NCBI RefSeq assembly: GCF_001278035.1
Contig: NZ_CP009452.1
Span: 653,501-717,500, forward strand
DNA: 64,000 bases
From: Sphingopyxis sp. 113P3
GTDB taxonomy: Bacteria; Pseudomonadota; Alphaproteobacteria; Sphingomonadales; Sphingomonadaceae
Direction of reading: 5' to 3'
The position numbers and the translations under genes are program-made. Positions 8,933 to 17,707 of the stretch are shown one piece after another. Each line of letters opens with the position of its first letter. Position 1 is the stretch's first letter. Below the pieces are notes generated by a model, which saw nothing but the letters and a program-made list of their open reading frames with translations, was not told where the DNA came from and did no database searches.

Positions 8933-9808
8933 ATGGCGACGCTGATGCCCGGATCGGCCATTCGGCTGCCGCGTGCGCTGCCCGCCTTCCTGCGGCCACG
9001 TTCGCGGTCGGCGCGTGCACTGGTCCCGCACCTTATCCTCCTGCTGATCGGATCGCTGCTCGTCTGGCAGTGTGTGCGCTTGCTCTGGGCGCTCATTGTT
9101 CCACTGTCGCCTCTTGGAGCCTGGCAGTCGCAGACAGCGGCCATCGCGCCGCCCGCCGAACGGCACGCGCTGTTTGCCGGCTTCGACCCCTTCTTCCGCA
9201 CGGGCGCACAAGGACCGGCAAGCGCGACCATTACCTCGCTCGGCCTTACGCTCTATGGCATCAACATCAACGAAGCGACGGGCGGCGGCTCGGCGATCAT
9301 TGCGGGCGAAGATGGAGTGCAGGCGAGCTACGCCGTGGGCGAAGAGATCGCCCCCGGGGTCCGTCTCGCCAGCGTCGCATTCGATCACGTCACCCTCGAT
9401 CGAGGCGGCGCGCGTGAGAGCCTGTTCCTCGACCAGAGCGGCGACGCTGCGGTCTCCGCTTCGGTGTTGCCCGCGCCGACACCCGGGATCGGGGTCCCAC
9501 CGGCAGCAGGCGGGACCGGAGGCGAATTGACGGCTGAGGCGATCAAAGCGGGGGTTGCCTTTGCGCCGCGCAGCGAAAACGGCCGGGTGACGGGGCTCGT
9601 CGTCCAGCCGCAGGGCGACGGTGCGGCCTTCCGAGCCTCCGGACTGCGTCCCGGGGACGTGATCCGCTCGGTAGGCGGCCGCCCGATCGGCTCCGCGGGC
9701 GACGCCGCGGTCATTGCCAACCAGTTGACGCCCGGCGCACGCATCTCGCTTGAGGTCGAGCGCGGCGCCAATGTCGTTCCCGTCGCGATCTTCCTGTCGA
9801 AACAATAG
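8933..9808 (+). CDS. gspC: Type II secretion system protein GspC
   Basis: This 291-residue inner-membrane protein links the inner-membrane platform to the secretin. After a short cytoplasmic tail there is one membrane segment (about residues 30-57), then the HR domain (about 95-165, with ITSLGLTLYGININ) that contacts the GspD N0 domain, and a C-terminal PDZ domain (about 200-290, with GLRPGDVIRSVGGRPIG). Presence of the PDZ domain marks the GspC rather than the short GspN/P type. AGGAA stands 6 nt before the ATG. It opens the gsp operon, with gspD starting 5 nt after its stop. Confidence 0.93.
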   Translation: MATLMPGSAIRLPRALPAFLRPRSRSARALVPHLILLLIGSLLVWQCVRLLWALIVPLSPLGAWQSQTAAIAPPAERHALFAGFDPFFRTGAQGPASATITSLGLTLYGININEATGGGSAIIAGEDGVQASYAVGEEIAPGVRLASVAFDHVTLDRGGARESLFLDQSGDAAVSASVLPAPTPGIGVPPAAGGTGGELTAEAIKAGVAFAPRSENGRVTGLVVQPQGDGAAFRASGLRPGDVIRSVGGRPIGSAGDAAVIANQLTPGARISLEVERGANVVPVAIFLSKQ

Positions 9809-9813
9809 GGTTT

Positions 9814-11967
9814 ATGCGTCTCAAACTGTCCTTGATGCTCGCCGCCGCACTGGCTTCTGCCGCCCCGGCGCCGTTGCTTGCCCAATATACGTTGAATGTC
9901 CGCGACGCCGACATTCGCGCCTTCATTCAGGATGCGGCGCGGGTTACCGGGCGCACCTTCGTGATCGACGGACGCGTCAACGGCAAGGTATCGGTGGTCA
10001 CCGACCGACCGCTGTCGCGCAGCGAATATTTCGAAATCTTTCTTGCGACCTTGCGCTCGAACGGGCTCGTGGCGGTGCCTGGGCCCAACGGCAGCTATCG
10101 CATCCAGCCGATCGACGGCGCGGCGTCGCAGCCTGGCCGCATCGGAAGCGCGCGTGCCGCCCAAAACCAGTTTGTGACCGAGATTATCCGCCTGCGGCAC
10201 ATTGATGCGGTGTCGGCGGTCGAAACCCTGCGCCCGCTCGTGAGCCCGCAAGGATCGCTGACTGCGAACCGCAATGCCAACAGCCTCGTCGTCGCCGACT
10301 TCGCCGACAATATCCGGCGCATCCGCGCGCTTGCGGCCAGCATCGACCGCGACAGTTCGACAAGCCAGATCGTCACACTCAAAAATGCCGGTGCGCGCGA
10401 GATTGCGGCAGCGCTCCAGGCGCTGGTTCCTGCCGCCGGCGAGGGGGCGCAGGCACCGGTTGCGATCGTTCCGATCGATAGCAGCAACGCAATCGCGCTG
10501 AGGGGTGACCAGGCGCTGGTCGCCCGCTTCGTCGCGATGGCGAATGATCTTGACCGCAAGGCGGCGGGCGGCACCGAGCTGCGCGTCTACTGGCTCGAAC
10601 ATGCCAATGCCGAAACCCTGCTCCCAACGTTGCAGCAACTTGTGGGAGGCGGCAGCGATCCCGCACAGAAGGCGGGACTGTCCCCCGCCTCGTCCTCCTC
10701 TTCCGACGCAGGCGGCGGTGCGGCGGCCGCGGCCGCTGCGGTGCCTGTCCCGACAAGCGCTTCGGGGGGCAGCATCGCGGCGCGTGGCCCCGCGATCGTC
10801 ACCCGCTACGAAGGCGCCAATGCGATCATCGTCGCTGCCAATGCCGATGTGCAGCGCCAGCTTGGCGAGTTGATCCGGCAGCTCGACACCCGGCGTCCGC
10901 AGGTGCTGGTCGAGGCGATCGTGGTCGAGATCGGCGACGATGCGGCAAGGAAGCTCGGCGTCCAGTTCCTTCTCGGTGGCAAGAACATTCCCTTCGCCGC
11001 GACGAGCTACAGCAATGCCTCGCCCAACATTTTGACGCTTGGCGGCGCCTATGCCGCGCACGAGCTCTCACAGGAAACGACGACGGTGAACGGCGACACC
11101 ATCGTGACCCAGCAGAACAGCTCGCTCGGCAACAGCCTGCAGGAGGCCGCTGCAGCGTCGCTCCTCTCGGCGACCGGCGGTTTTGCGGGCTTTGCGGGGG
11201 ACATCGGAAAGAATACCGTCTTTGGGGCGATCATCAACGCAGTGAAATCCGACACCACGTCAAACCTGCTGGCAACCCCGCACATCGTCACGCTCGACAA
11301 CCAGCAGGCGAGGTTTCTCGTGGGTCAGGAGGTGCCGATCACCACCGGCGAGGCGCTCTCCGACAATTTCGACAATGCCTTCCGCACCGTCCAGCGCGAG
11401 GAGGTCGGCATCAAGCTCGAGGTCACACCGCAGGTCAACGGCGCGGGCGAGGTCAAGATGTTCATCCGCCAGGAAGTGTCGAGCGTCGCCGGGCCGGTGT
11501 CGTCGCGCAACGCTGAACTCATCCTCAACAAGCGGTCGTTCGAGACGGTGCTGACCGTCGATGACGGCGAGATGTTCGCGATCGGGGGGCTCCTCAATGA
11601 TGATGAGCGCCGCACGATCGAGCGTATTCCGCTTCTCAGCGACATTCCTCTGATTGGCGAGCTGTTCAAATCCCGCAGCCGAAGCCGTGCCAAGACCAAT
11701 CTGATGGTTTTCATCCGCCCGACGATCCTGCGCAATCGCGCGGACAATGCCGCGCTCACCGCGCGCCGCTACGGCTATATCCGCGACTTTCAGCTCCAGC
11801 GTAATCCCGACCGGGAGCCCGCGATCGACGCCTTGGTGCGCGATTATCTCGGCACCGTGCCGCCGGCTCCAAGCGCGCCCAGCGCCGCCGACGTCACCAT
11901 AGCGCCGGCGGCGCCGCTGCCGGTCGACATCCCGCCGTCGGCCGGCGCGGAGGGAGAGCAGCCGTGA
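9814..11967 (+). CDS. gspD: Type II secretion system secretin GspD
   Basis: The 717-residue outer-membrane secretin forms the exit channel. A signal peptide ends LLAQ (about residue 24) and is followed at once by the N0 domain (YTLNVRDADIRAFIQDAARV), then N1-N3 repeats, and the secretin domain with PHIVTLDNQQARFLVGQEVP and VGIKLEVTPQVN. N3 contains a low-complexity Ser/Gly/Ala insert (about residues 288-315), a place where secretins often vary. A Pro/Ala-rich tail of about 40 residues follows the secretin core; it may be the S-domain-like region for a pilotin, but no pilotin gene is seen here. Confidence 0.96.
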   Translation: MRLKLSLMLAAALASAAPAPLLAQYTLNVRDADIRAFIQDAARVTGRTFVIDGRVNGKVSVVTDRPLSRSEYFEIFLATLRSNGLVAVPGPNGSYRIQPIDGAASQPGRIGSARAAQNQFVTEIIRLRHIDAVSAVETLRPLVSPQGSLTANRNANSLVVADFADNIRRIRALAASIDRDSSTSQIVTLKNAGAREIAAALQALVPAAGEGAQAPVAIVPIDSSNAIALRGDQALVARFVAMANDLDRKAAGGTELRVYWLEHANAETLLPTLQQLVGGGSDPAQKAGLSPASSSSSDAGGGAAAAAAAVPVPTSASGGSIAARGPAIVTRYEGANAIIVAANADVQRQLGELIRQLDTRRPQVLVEAIVVEIGDDAARKLGVQFLLGGKNIPFAATSYSNASPNILTLGGAYAAHELSQETTTVNGDTIVTQQNSSLGNSLQEAAAASLLSATGGFAGFAGDIGKNTVFGAIINAVKSDTTSNLLATPHIVTLDNQQARFLVGQEVPITTGEALSDNFDNAFRTVQREEVGIKLEVTPQVNGAGEVKMFIRQEVSSVAGPVSSRNAELILNKRSFETVLTVDDGEMFAIGGLLNDDERRTIERIPLLSDIPLIGELFKSRSRSRAKTNLMVFIRPTILRNRADNAALTARRYGYIRDFQLQRNPDREPAIDALVRDYLGTVPPAPSAPSAADVTIAPAAPLPVDIPPSAGAEGEQP

Positions 11968-13457
11968 GCGACGGCGACCCGGCCGTTCCGCATCCCGCAG
12001 CGCCGGTCGACATTCCCTACGGCTTTGCGCGCGCGCACGGTGTGGTGATCGCGCCCGATGGCGACGGGCGCTGGATTGCTACGCTGCGCGAAGGCAGCGA
12101 TGCCGCCGTGCTGATCGAGGTGAAGCGCTACCTTGCGCAGCCGCTGCGCGTCGCCAGCGCCAGCGCTCCCGATTTCGACCGGCTGCTCTCGGACCATTAT
12201 GCCGTTGATGCGACGAGCGCGATGGCGGGGTCGCTCGACGGTGGCGATCTCGATTTCACCGTGCCGAGCGCCGAGGATCTGCTCGACAGCGCCGACGACG
12301 CCCCTGCCATCCGCCTGATCAATGCCATTATCGCCGAAGCCGTCCGGCAGGGCGTCAGCGATATCCATATCGAGCCCTATGAAAGCGGACTCGTCGTACG
12401 GATGCGCACCGACGGTGTGCTGCGCGAGCATCTGCGAATGCCGCCGCACGTTGCGCCTGTCATTGTCAGCCGCATCAAGGTGATGGCACGGCTCGACATC
12501 GCTGAACGGCGCGTGCCGCAGGACGGGCGTATCGCGCTGACGCTCGCGGGCAAAGCGATCGACGTGCGCGTATCCACGCTCCCCAGCCGCGCCGGCGAGC
12601 GGGTCGTCATGCGTATTCTCGACAAGGACACGGCAGGGATCGACTTCGATGTGCTCGGCCTGTCGGGGGAGGCCGACCGCATCCTTCGCGAGGCGCTCGC
12701 GGAGCCCAATGGCATCATCCTCGTCACGGGCCCGACGGGATCGGGCAAGACAACGACGCTCTACGCAGCGCTCAAGCAGCTGAACGACGGCCAGCGCAAT
12801 ATCCTGACCGTCGAGGACCCAGTCGAATATGCGGTCGACGGCGTCGGTCAGACGCAGGTCAACGCGAAGGTCGGGCTCGATTTTGCGGCGGGGCTGCGGG
12901 CGATCCTGCGCCAGGATCCCGACGTCGTGATGGTCGGCGAAATTCGCGACCGCGAGACGGCCGACATTGCGGTGCAGGCCTCGCTCACTGGCCACCTCGT
13001 CCTCTCGACCGTCCACACCAACGATGCGGTGGGGGCGATAACGCGCCTCAAGGATCTGAAGGTCGAGCCGTTTCTTCTCGCCTCGACGCTTCGTGCTGTC
13101 ATCGCGCAGCGGCTCGTCCGACGGCTGTGCGACCAGTGCCGCGAACCGATGCAGGCCGACCAGGGCGTCGCCGCAATGCTCGGACTTGATGCCGGTACGG
13201 TCATCTGGCGGCCCAGGGGCTGCGAGGCATGCGGTCACACGGGCTTCAAGGGGCGCATCGGCGTGTTCGAGGCGATCAAGGTCGATGAAACGGTCCGTCG
13301 CTACATCTATGCGGGCGGCGATGAGGCCATGATCGCCAGACACGCCTTCTTGAAGGCACCCACGCTCGCCGGCGCGGCGCGCGCGATGGTCGCCAAGGGG
13401 CTGACGACGCCCGAGGAGGCGGTCCGCGTCGCACGGCGTGAGGATGTCGATGCCTGA
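11964..13457 (+). CDS. gspE: Type II secretion ATPase GspE
   Basis: A 497-residue cytoplasmic hexameric ATPase that powers pseudopilus assembly. It starts with GTG, overlapping the gspD stop by 4 nt (GTGA), with GGAGGGAGAG before it. It shows the Walker A motif GPTGSGKTTTLYAAL, the Asp box VEDPVEYAVDGVGQTQVN, a Walker B region (DPDVVMVGEIRDRETAD) and the GspE-specific zinc ribbon CDQC...CEACGHTGFKGRIGVFE. The zinc ribbon and its place between secretin and gspF identify it as GspE rather than a pilus retraction ATPase. Confidence 0.97.
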   Translation: MSDGDPAVPHPAAPVDIPYGFARAHGVVIAPDGDGRWIATLREGSDAAVLIEVKRYLAQPLRVASASAPDFDRLLSDHYAVDATSAMAGSLDGGDLDFTVPSAEDLLDSADDAPAIRLINAIIAEAVRQGVSDIHIEPYESGLVVRMRTDGVLREHLRMPPHVAPVIVSRIKVMARLDIAERRVPQDGRIALTLAGKAIDVRVSTLPSRAGERVVMRILDKDTAGIDFDVLGLSGEADRILREALAEPNGIILVTGPTGSGKTTTLYAALKQLNDGQRNILTVEDPVEYAVDGVGQTQVNAKVGLDFAAGLRAILRQDPDVVMVGEIRDRETADIAVQASLTGHLVLSTVHTNDAVGAITRLKDLKVEPFLLASTLRAVIAQRLVRRLCDQCREPMQADQGVAAMLGLDAGTVIWRPRGCEACGHTGFKGRIGVFEAIKVDETVRRYIYAGGDEAMIARHAFLKAPTLAGAARAMVAKGLTTPEEAVRVARREDVDA

Positions 13458-14667
13458 CTATCGCTATGTGGCGATCGACCGCCAGGGCCGCGAGCGCAAG
13501 GGGCGGCTGAGGGCGGTGAACGACGATGCCGCGCGCGCCGACCTGATCCGGCGGCATTTCCACATTGTCGCACTTGAACCCGCGGGCGCGCGCGCGTCTT
13601 CAGGACGCCCGCTGCTCGTCTATCGCCGGAACCGGTTGTCCGCCAAGGAACTTGCGCTTTTCACCCGGCAGCTTGCGACGCTTGCCGAGGTCGCGCCGCT
13701 CGAGGAAGCGCTGCGCACCCTCACGCGCCAGAGCGAGGCTGAAAGCGCGCGGCTCGTCATCGGCGACGTTCATGCCGGTCTTCTTGAAGGCCGCCGGCTC
13801 GCCGATGCGATGGCGCGGCAAGCGCCGAGCTTTCCGCCGCTTTATCGTGCGATGGTCGCGGCGGGCGAAACCACGGGCAGTCTGACGGTCATCCTCGCGC
13901 GTCTTGCAGACCTCCTCGAACGCCAGGCGGTGGTGCGCGGAAAGCTCGTCGCGGCGCTCGCCTATCCGATCGTGCTCGCGGTGGTTGCGATCGGCGTGGT
14001 CGCAGCGCTGATGATCTTCGTCGTCCCGCGCGTCGTCGAGCAGTTTACCGATGTCGGGCAGCAGCTCCCCTTTCTGACCCGCGCCGTCATCGCCCTCTCG
14101 AATTTCGCGGCGAACTGGTGGTGGCTCCTTGCATTGCTGATCGCGCTCGCGGTCTTTTGCTGGGTGAGCGCAATGCGCCGAGAGGCATTCAAGGCGCGCG
14201 TCGATGCCCGACTTCTGCGCTTGCCGCTCATCGGGCGGCTGCTTCGCGACCTCTACGCCGCGCGCTTCGCGCGGACGCTCGCGACGATGGTGTCCAGCCG
14301 TCTGCCGCTGGTCGAAGGGCTGCGCTTGACCGTTCCGACGATCCGCAACGCGGCGCTTGCCGGGGCGACGGCTGCGCTCGTCGATCAGGTGCGCGCCGGG
14401 GGCAGCCTTTCGGCGGCGCTGCGCGAGACGGGGGTGTTTCCGCCGCTTCTTGTCTACATGACCGCGAGCGGGGAGAGCGCAGGTCGGCTGGAGCCGATGC
14501 TCGAGCGCGCGGCGGATTATCTCGAGCGGGAATTCGATCGCTTCACGGCCGCGTCGATGGCCTTACTCGAGCCTGTCATAATTGTCGTGATGGGGTCGTG
14601 CGTCGCGCTGATCATCCTCGCGATTCTGTTGCCCATTCTCCAGTTGCAGAACCTTGCAGGACTATGA
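13450..14667 (+). CDS. gspF: Type II secretion inner-membrane platform protein GspF
   Basis: A 405-residue polytopic platform protein. Of the in-frame starts (GTG 13438, ATG 13444, ATG 13450) the last gives the family-typical N-terminus MPDYRYVAIDRQGRERKG, has GAGG six bases upstream and overlaps gspE by 8 nt. It has the two related cytoplasmic T2SSF domains (about residues 65-190 and 265-390), each followed by membrane helices near 165-190, 215-240 and 375-400. Confidence 0.95.
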   Translation: MPDYRYVAIDRQGRERKGRLRAVNDDAARADLIRRHFHIVALEPAGARASSGRPLLVYRRNRLSAKELALFTRQLATLAEVAPLEEALRTLTRQSEAESARLVIGDVHAGLLEGRRLADAMARQAPSFPPLYRAMVAAGETTGSLTVILARLADLLERQAVVRGKLVAALAYPIVLAVVAIGVVAALMIFVVPRVVEQFTDVGQQLPFLTRAVIALSNFAANWWWLLALLIALAVFCWVSAMRREAFKARVDARLLRLPLIGRLLRDLYAARFARTLATMVSSRLPLVEGLRLTVPTIRNAALAGATAALVDQVRAGGSLSAALRETGVFPPLLVYMTASGESAGRLEPMLERAADYLEREFDRFTAASMALLEPVIIVVMGSCVALIILAILLPILQLQNLAGL

Positions 14668-14670
14668 AAA

Positions 14671-15162
14671 ATGTCGCTGATGAAGCTCATCCTTAGCCTG
14701 ATGCTCGACACATCGCGTCCCGCCGCTACGCGATTTCGCCGCAGGGGCGAGCGTGGATTTACCCTGACCGAGCTGATGGTCGTCATTTTCATCATCGGGC
14801 TGCTTGCGACGGTCGTGATGATCAACGTGCTGCCGAGCCAGGACCGCGCGATGGTCACCAAGGCAAAGGCCGATATCGCGCAGCTTGAAGGTGCGCTGGA
14901 GCAGTATCGGCTCGATAATATGGTTTACCCATCCACAAGCGATGGGCTGAATGCGCTCGTCACCGCGCCGCCGTCGCTGGCGCAGCCTGAACGCTATCGC
15001 CGCGGCGGCTATATCAGGAAGCTCCCCGCGGATCCCTGGGGTCGCCCCTATATGTATCAGGCCCCGGGCCCGAATGGCGCCGCCTTCGATATCTGGTCGA
15101 TGGGCGCCGACGGCGCGCCGGGCGGGACAGATGAAAATGCCGACATCCACGGAGAGAGTTGA
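14671..15162 (+). CDS. gspG: Major pseudopilin GspG
   Basis: The major pseudopilin, 163 residues as precursor. The prepilin peptidase site is RG|FTLTELMVV (cleavage after Gly about residue 29), followed by the hydrophobic helix. The C-terminal part has the GspG pattern DPWGRPYMYQAPG and the calcium-site loop MGADGAPGGTDENADI. The leader is long for GspG; ATG 14680 is an alternative start that would shorten it by three residues. Confidence 0.95.
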   Translation: MSLMKLILSLMLDTSRPAATRFRRRGERGFTLTELMVVIFIIGLLATVVMINVLPSQDRAMVTKAKADIAQLEGALEQYRLDNMVYPSTSDGLNALVTAPPSLAQPERYRRGGYIRKLPADPWGRPYMYQAPGPNGAAFDIWSMGADGAPGGTDENADIHGES

Positions 15163-15613
15163 GCCTTTTTCGGGCGAACGCGGCTTCACGCTCGTCGAAC
15201 TGATGGTCGTGCTGGCCATTCTCGCGCTCGCCGCGACGGCCGTCGTCATCACTATCCCCGGAGAGGAACGCAGCGTCCGGGGCGAGGCCGACAGGCTCGC
15301 TGCACGCCTTGCCGCCGCGCGCGATGTCGCCGTGATCGAGGGGCGCAGCGTCGCCGTCAATCTCGCGCCGTCAGGCTATGGTTTTGCGCGGCGGGTGGAT
15401 GGCACGTGGCAACCGCTCCCCGGCCGTGCCTTCGAGCAGCGCAGCTGGCCCCACGCGCTTCGTTTCAACGCAGAAAGTGGCACTGGCGTGACGCGGATCC
15501 TTTTCGATCGTGTCGGCACCAGCCCGACCCCGCAAACTGTCGTGCTGACGGGGGGCGCCGCGCGCGAGGTCGTGCGCGTGTCTGCGGCAGGGGAGGTGAG
15601 CCGTGGCCCGTGA
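15131..15613 (+). CDS. gspH: Minor pseudopilin GspH
   Basis: A 160-residue minor pseudopilin with cleavage site RG|FTLVELMVV and a following hydrophobic helix, then a beta-rich globular domain (AARDVAVIEGRSVAV). Two ATGs at 15131 and 15137 can start it; the first has GGCGGGAC just upstream. It overlaps the end of gspG by 32 nt and gspI by 11 nt, which supports translational coupling. Confidence 0.9.
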   Translation: MKMPTSTERVEPFSGERGFTLVELMVVLAILALAATAVVITIPGEERSVRGEADRLAARLAAARDVAVIEGRSVAVNLAPSGYGFARRVDGTWQPLPGRAFEQRSWPHALRFNAESGTGVTRILFDRVGTSPTPQTVVLTGGAAREVVRVSAAGEVSRGP

Positions 15614-15977
15614 GGTTCTAGCCGGCGAGGGCGGCTTCACCCTTCTGGAAATGCTGGTCGCGCTCAGCATCATCAGCATCGCGGCGCTGACATTGGTGCG
15701 GCTCGATGCCTATGCCGTGCGCACCGCGGGTGACCTTGACGAAAGCACCATGGCAGGCATCGTCGCCCAGAACCGAGCGGTCGAGCTGTGGACCGACCCT
15801 GCCCCGCCGACGATCGGGGCGAGCACGAGCCGCGTGGCCAATGCGGGGCGCGAATGGTGGGTCGACCAGCGCGTCGCGAAGACCGACGACGACAAGCTGC
15901 TGCGTATCGACCTGACCGTCCGGCCCCACCGCGGCCGCGGGCAGGCGGTGCTCACCATCCTCCGGTCGGCGAGATGA
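15603..15977 (+). CDS. gspI: Minor pseudopilin GspI
   Basis: A 124-residue minor pseudopilin with a GTG start. The cleavage site is GG|FTLLEMLVAL, followed by the helix and the GspI-typical LDESTMAGIVAQNRAVELW. In other systems GspI, GspJ and GspK form the tip of the pseudopilus. Its stop overlaps the start of gspJ in ATGA. Confidence 0.93.
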   Translation: MAREVLAGEGGFTLLEMLVALSIISIAALTLVRLDAYAVRTAGDLDESTMAGIVAQNRAVELWTDPAPPTIGASTSRVANAGREWWVDQRVAKTDDDKLLRIDLTVRPHRGRGQAVLTILRSAR

Positions 15978-16705
15978 AGGTCCTTTGTCTCTGGCGTTGT
16001 CCGCATGCCCTCACATGGCTCAGGGCAGCTTCTCCCATTGGAGGGGATCGAAAGACCTCCCGCGTTTCGATCAGGCGGGTGCGAACGGGTTCTGGCCATT
16101 CCGCCCTCGGCTTTACGCTGGTCGAGATGCTCGTGGCGCTGTCGATTTTTGCGGCGATCGCGGCCATGGGGGTCGGGCTTTTGCGCAGTAGCGTCGACAC
16201 GCAGGACGCAGTGCAGGCACGATTAAAGGCAATGGGCGGAATCAACCGGTTGCGCGCGGTGATGGCGAACGATCTCGCGCAGGCCCTGCCGCGGGCGACC
16301 CGCGGCCCGTCGGGCGAGCCGGTCCCCGCTTTCATCGGTTCGGCAACCGGCTTTGCCTTCGTGCACGGCGGCGCGGGCATGCGCGATGCGGGGCCGCGCC
16401 CGGCTGTCGAGCGCGTCGCCTATGCGCTCGTGGGAAATGAATGGCGCCGTGCGGCGCAACCGATGCTCGACGGCACCCCGCTGGGTGAAGGCGATAGGCT
16501 CGCGGGCGAGGTGAGCGCCGCCGCGGTTCGCTATCGCGACGAAGCCGGCAACTGGAGTGAGGCCTGGAATTCGGGGCCCACCGATCGGCTTCCGCGCGCG
16601 GTCGAGGTGCGGCTGACGCGCACCGGCCGCGCGCCGCTCGTCCTTCTGTTCCTCACCGCGCCGGTCCCGCCCGTGCCGCCCGGTCGTCAGGCTCCCCTGC
16701 CATGA
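15974..16705 (+). CDS. gspJ: Minor pseudopilin GspJ with an unusually long leader
   Basis: A 243-residue minor pseudopilin if it starts at the ATG that overlaps the gspI stop. The prepilin site LG|FTLVEMLVAL is then at about residue 46, far longer than the usual 6-20 residue leader. The leader codes through a small palindrome (CTCCC-attg-GAGGGG around 16030-16047). A GTG at 16079 would give an 11-residue leader, but it has an AGGCGG directly abutting it rather than at normal spacing. The mature part has the GspJ features (RLRAVMANDLAQALPR) and a Pro-rich end. Confidence 0.88.
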   Translation: MKVLCLWRCPHALTWLRAASPIGGDRKTSRVSIRRVRTGSGHSALGFTLVEMLVALSIFAAIAAMGVGLLRSSVDTQDAVQARLKAMGGINRLRAVMANDLAQALPRATRGPSGEPVPAFIGSATGFAFVHGGAGMRDAGPRPAVERVAYALVGNEWRRAAQPMLDGTPLGEGDRLAGEVSAAAVRYRDEAGNWSEAWNSGPTDRLPRAVEVRLTRTGRAPLVLLFLTAPVPPVPPGRQAPLP

Positions 16706-17706
16706 TGCGCGGTACAGACGAGCGCGGGGCAGCGCTTCTGAGCGTATTGTTGCTCGTCGCGGTGATGGCCGTGATCGCGGCGACGGCGCTCGACCGGTTG
16801 ACCCTCGCAGCGCGGATCGCGGGCAGTGCTGCGGCGATTGACCAAGGCCGCGCCTACAGCCTTGCTGCCGAGCAGATCGCGCTGCGCCGGGTCGCTGATC
16901 TGGTGACGCGCGACCCGACCAGGCTCACCCTCGCGGGCGACTGGCTGGAACGCGATTTCATTTTGCCCCTGCCGGGTGGAGAGGGGAGGGCGCGGCTCAG
17001 CGATGCGAATAATTGCTTCAATCTCAATAGCCTCGTTGCCGAGACCTCGCCTGGCAAGTTCAGTCAGCGGGCCGTGGCGGTTCGCCAGTTTAGCGAACTG
17101 ATGGCGCTGCTCGGCGTTGATCGCGGCGAGGCGGAGTCGGTCGCGGCGGCGACCGCGGATTGGATTGACAGCGACAGCAACGAAGCGCCGCTGGGCGCGG
17201 AGGACGGCGTTTATCGCGCGCTCGAGATAAGTTACCTCCCAGCCAACCGCATGATGGCCCACATCAGTGAGTGGCGCGCGGTGCGCGGCGTAACCTTCAA
17301 GATTTATGCCCGGATGACGCCGTGGATCTGCGTTCTTCCCGCCGCCGATCCGGTGAAACTCAATGTCAACACGCTCACTCCAGAACGGGCGCCGCTGGTC
17401 GCGATGCTGATGCCGGGCGAGATCAGCCTCGCCGATGCTCGGGCAGCGCTGGCCGCGCGGCCCGCCGGCGGCTATGGCAGCAGCGTAGGATTCTGGCAGA
17501 CGCGCGCGCTGGAACGGCTCGACCCGCCGGGCGGCGTCGGCGACCAGGCGGGCGTGACGAGCCGATGGCTCGCGCTGACGGCGCAGGTGAGGTTGGGGGA
17601 CGGGGATTTGACGGCACGCTCGCTCATCGATGCCTGGGGCGGCGCGCCGGCCGCGGGGATGGCGCCGCCGGCGATCGTGCGCCGCGATTGGGGCGAGAGC
17701 GATTGA
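16702..17706 (+). CDS. gspK: Minor pseudopilin GspK
   Basis: A 334-residue protein, the largest minor pseudopilin and predicted tip subunit. The processing site is the atypical ERGAALLSVLLLVAVMAV, where Gly-Ala replaces Gly-Phe and the +5 Glu is absent, as is usual for GspK. The following alpha-helical domain contains CFNLNSLV and the GspK pattern ADWIDSDSNEAPLGAED. It overlaps gspJ by ATGA. Confidence 0.93.
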   Translation: MMRGTDERGAALLSVLLLVAVMAVIAATALDRLTLAARIAGSAAAIDQGRAYSLAAEQIALRRVADLVTRDPTRLTLAGDWLERDFILPLPGGEGRARLSDANNCFNLNSLVAETSPGKFSQRAVAVRQFSELMALLGVDRGEAESVAAATADWIDSDSNEAPLGAEDGVYRALEISYLPANRMMAHISEWRAVRGVTFKIYARMTPWICVLPAADPVKLNVNTLTPERAPLVAMLMPGEISLADARAALAARPAGGYGSSVGFWQTRALERLDPPGGVGDQAGVTSRWLALTAQVRLGDGDLTARSLIDAWGGAPAAGMAPPAIVRRDWGESD

Positions 17707-17707
17707 A

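Noticed and set aside
11844..13343. Long minus-strand open frames opposite gspE and, similarly, 6795-8390, 9385-11061 and 16687-18195
   Set aside because: They are antisense shadows of well-supported genes caused by high GC at third codon positions.
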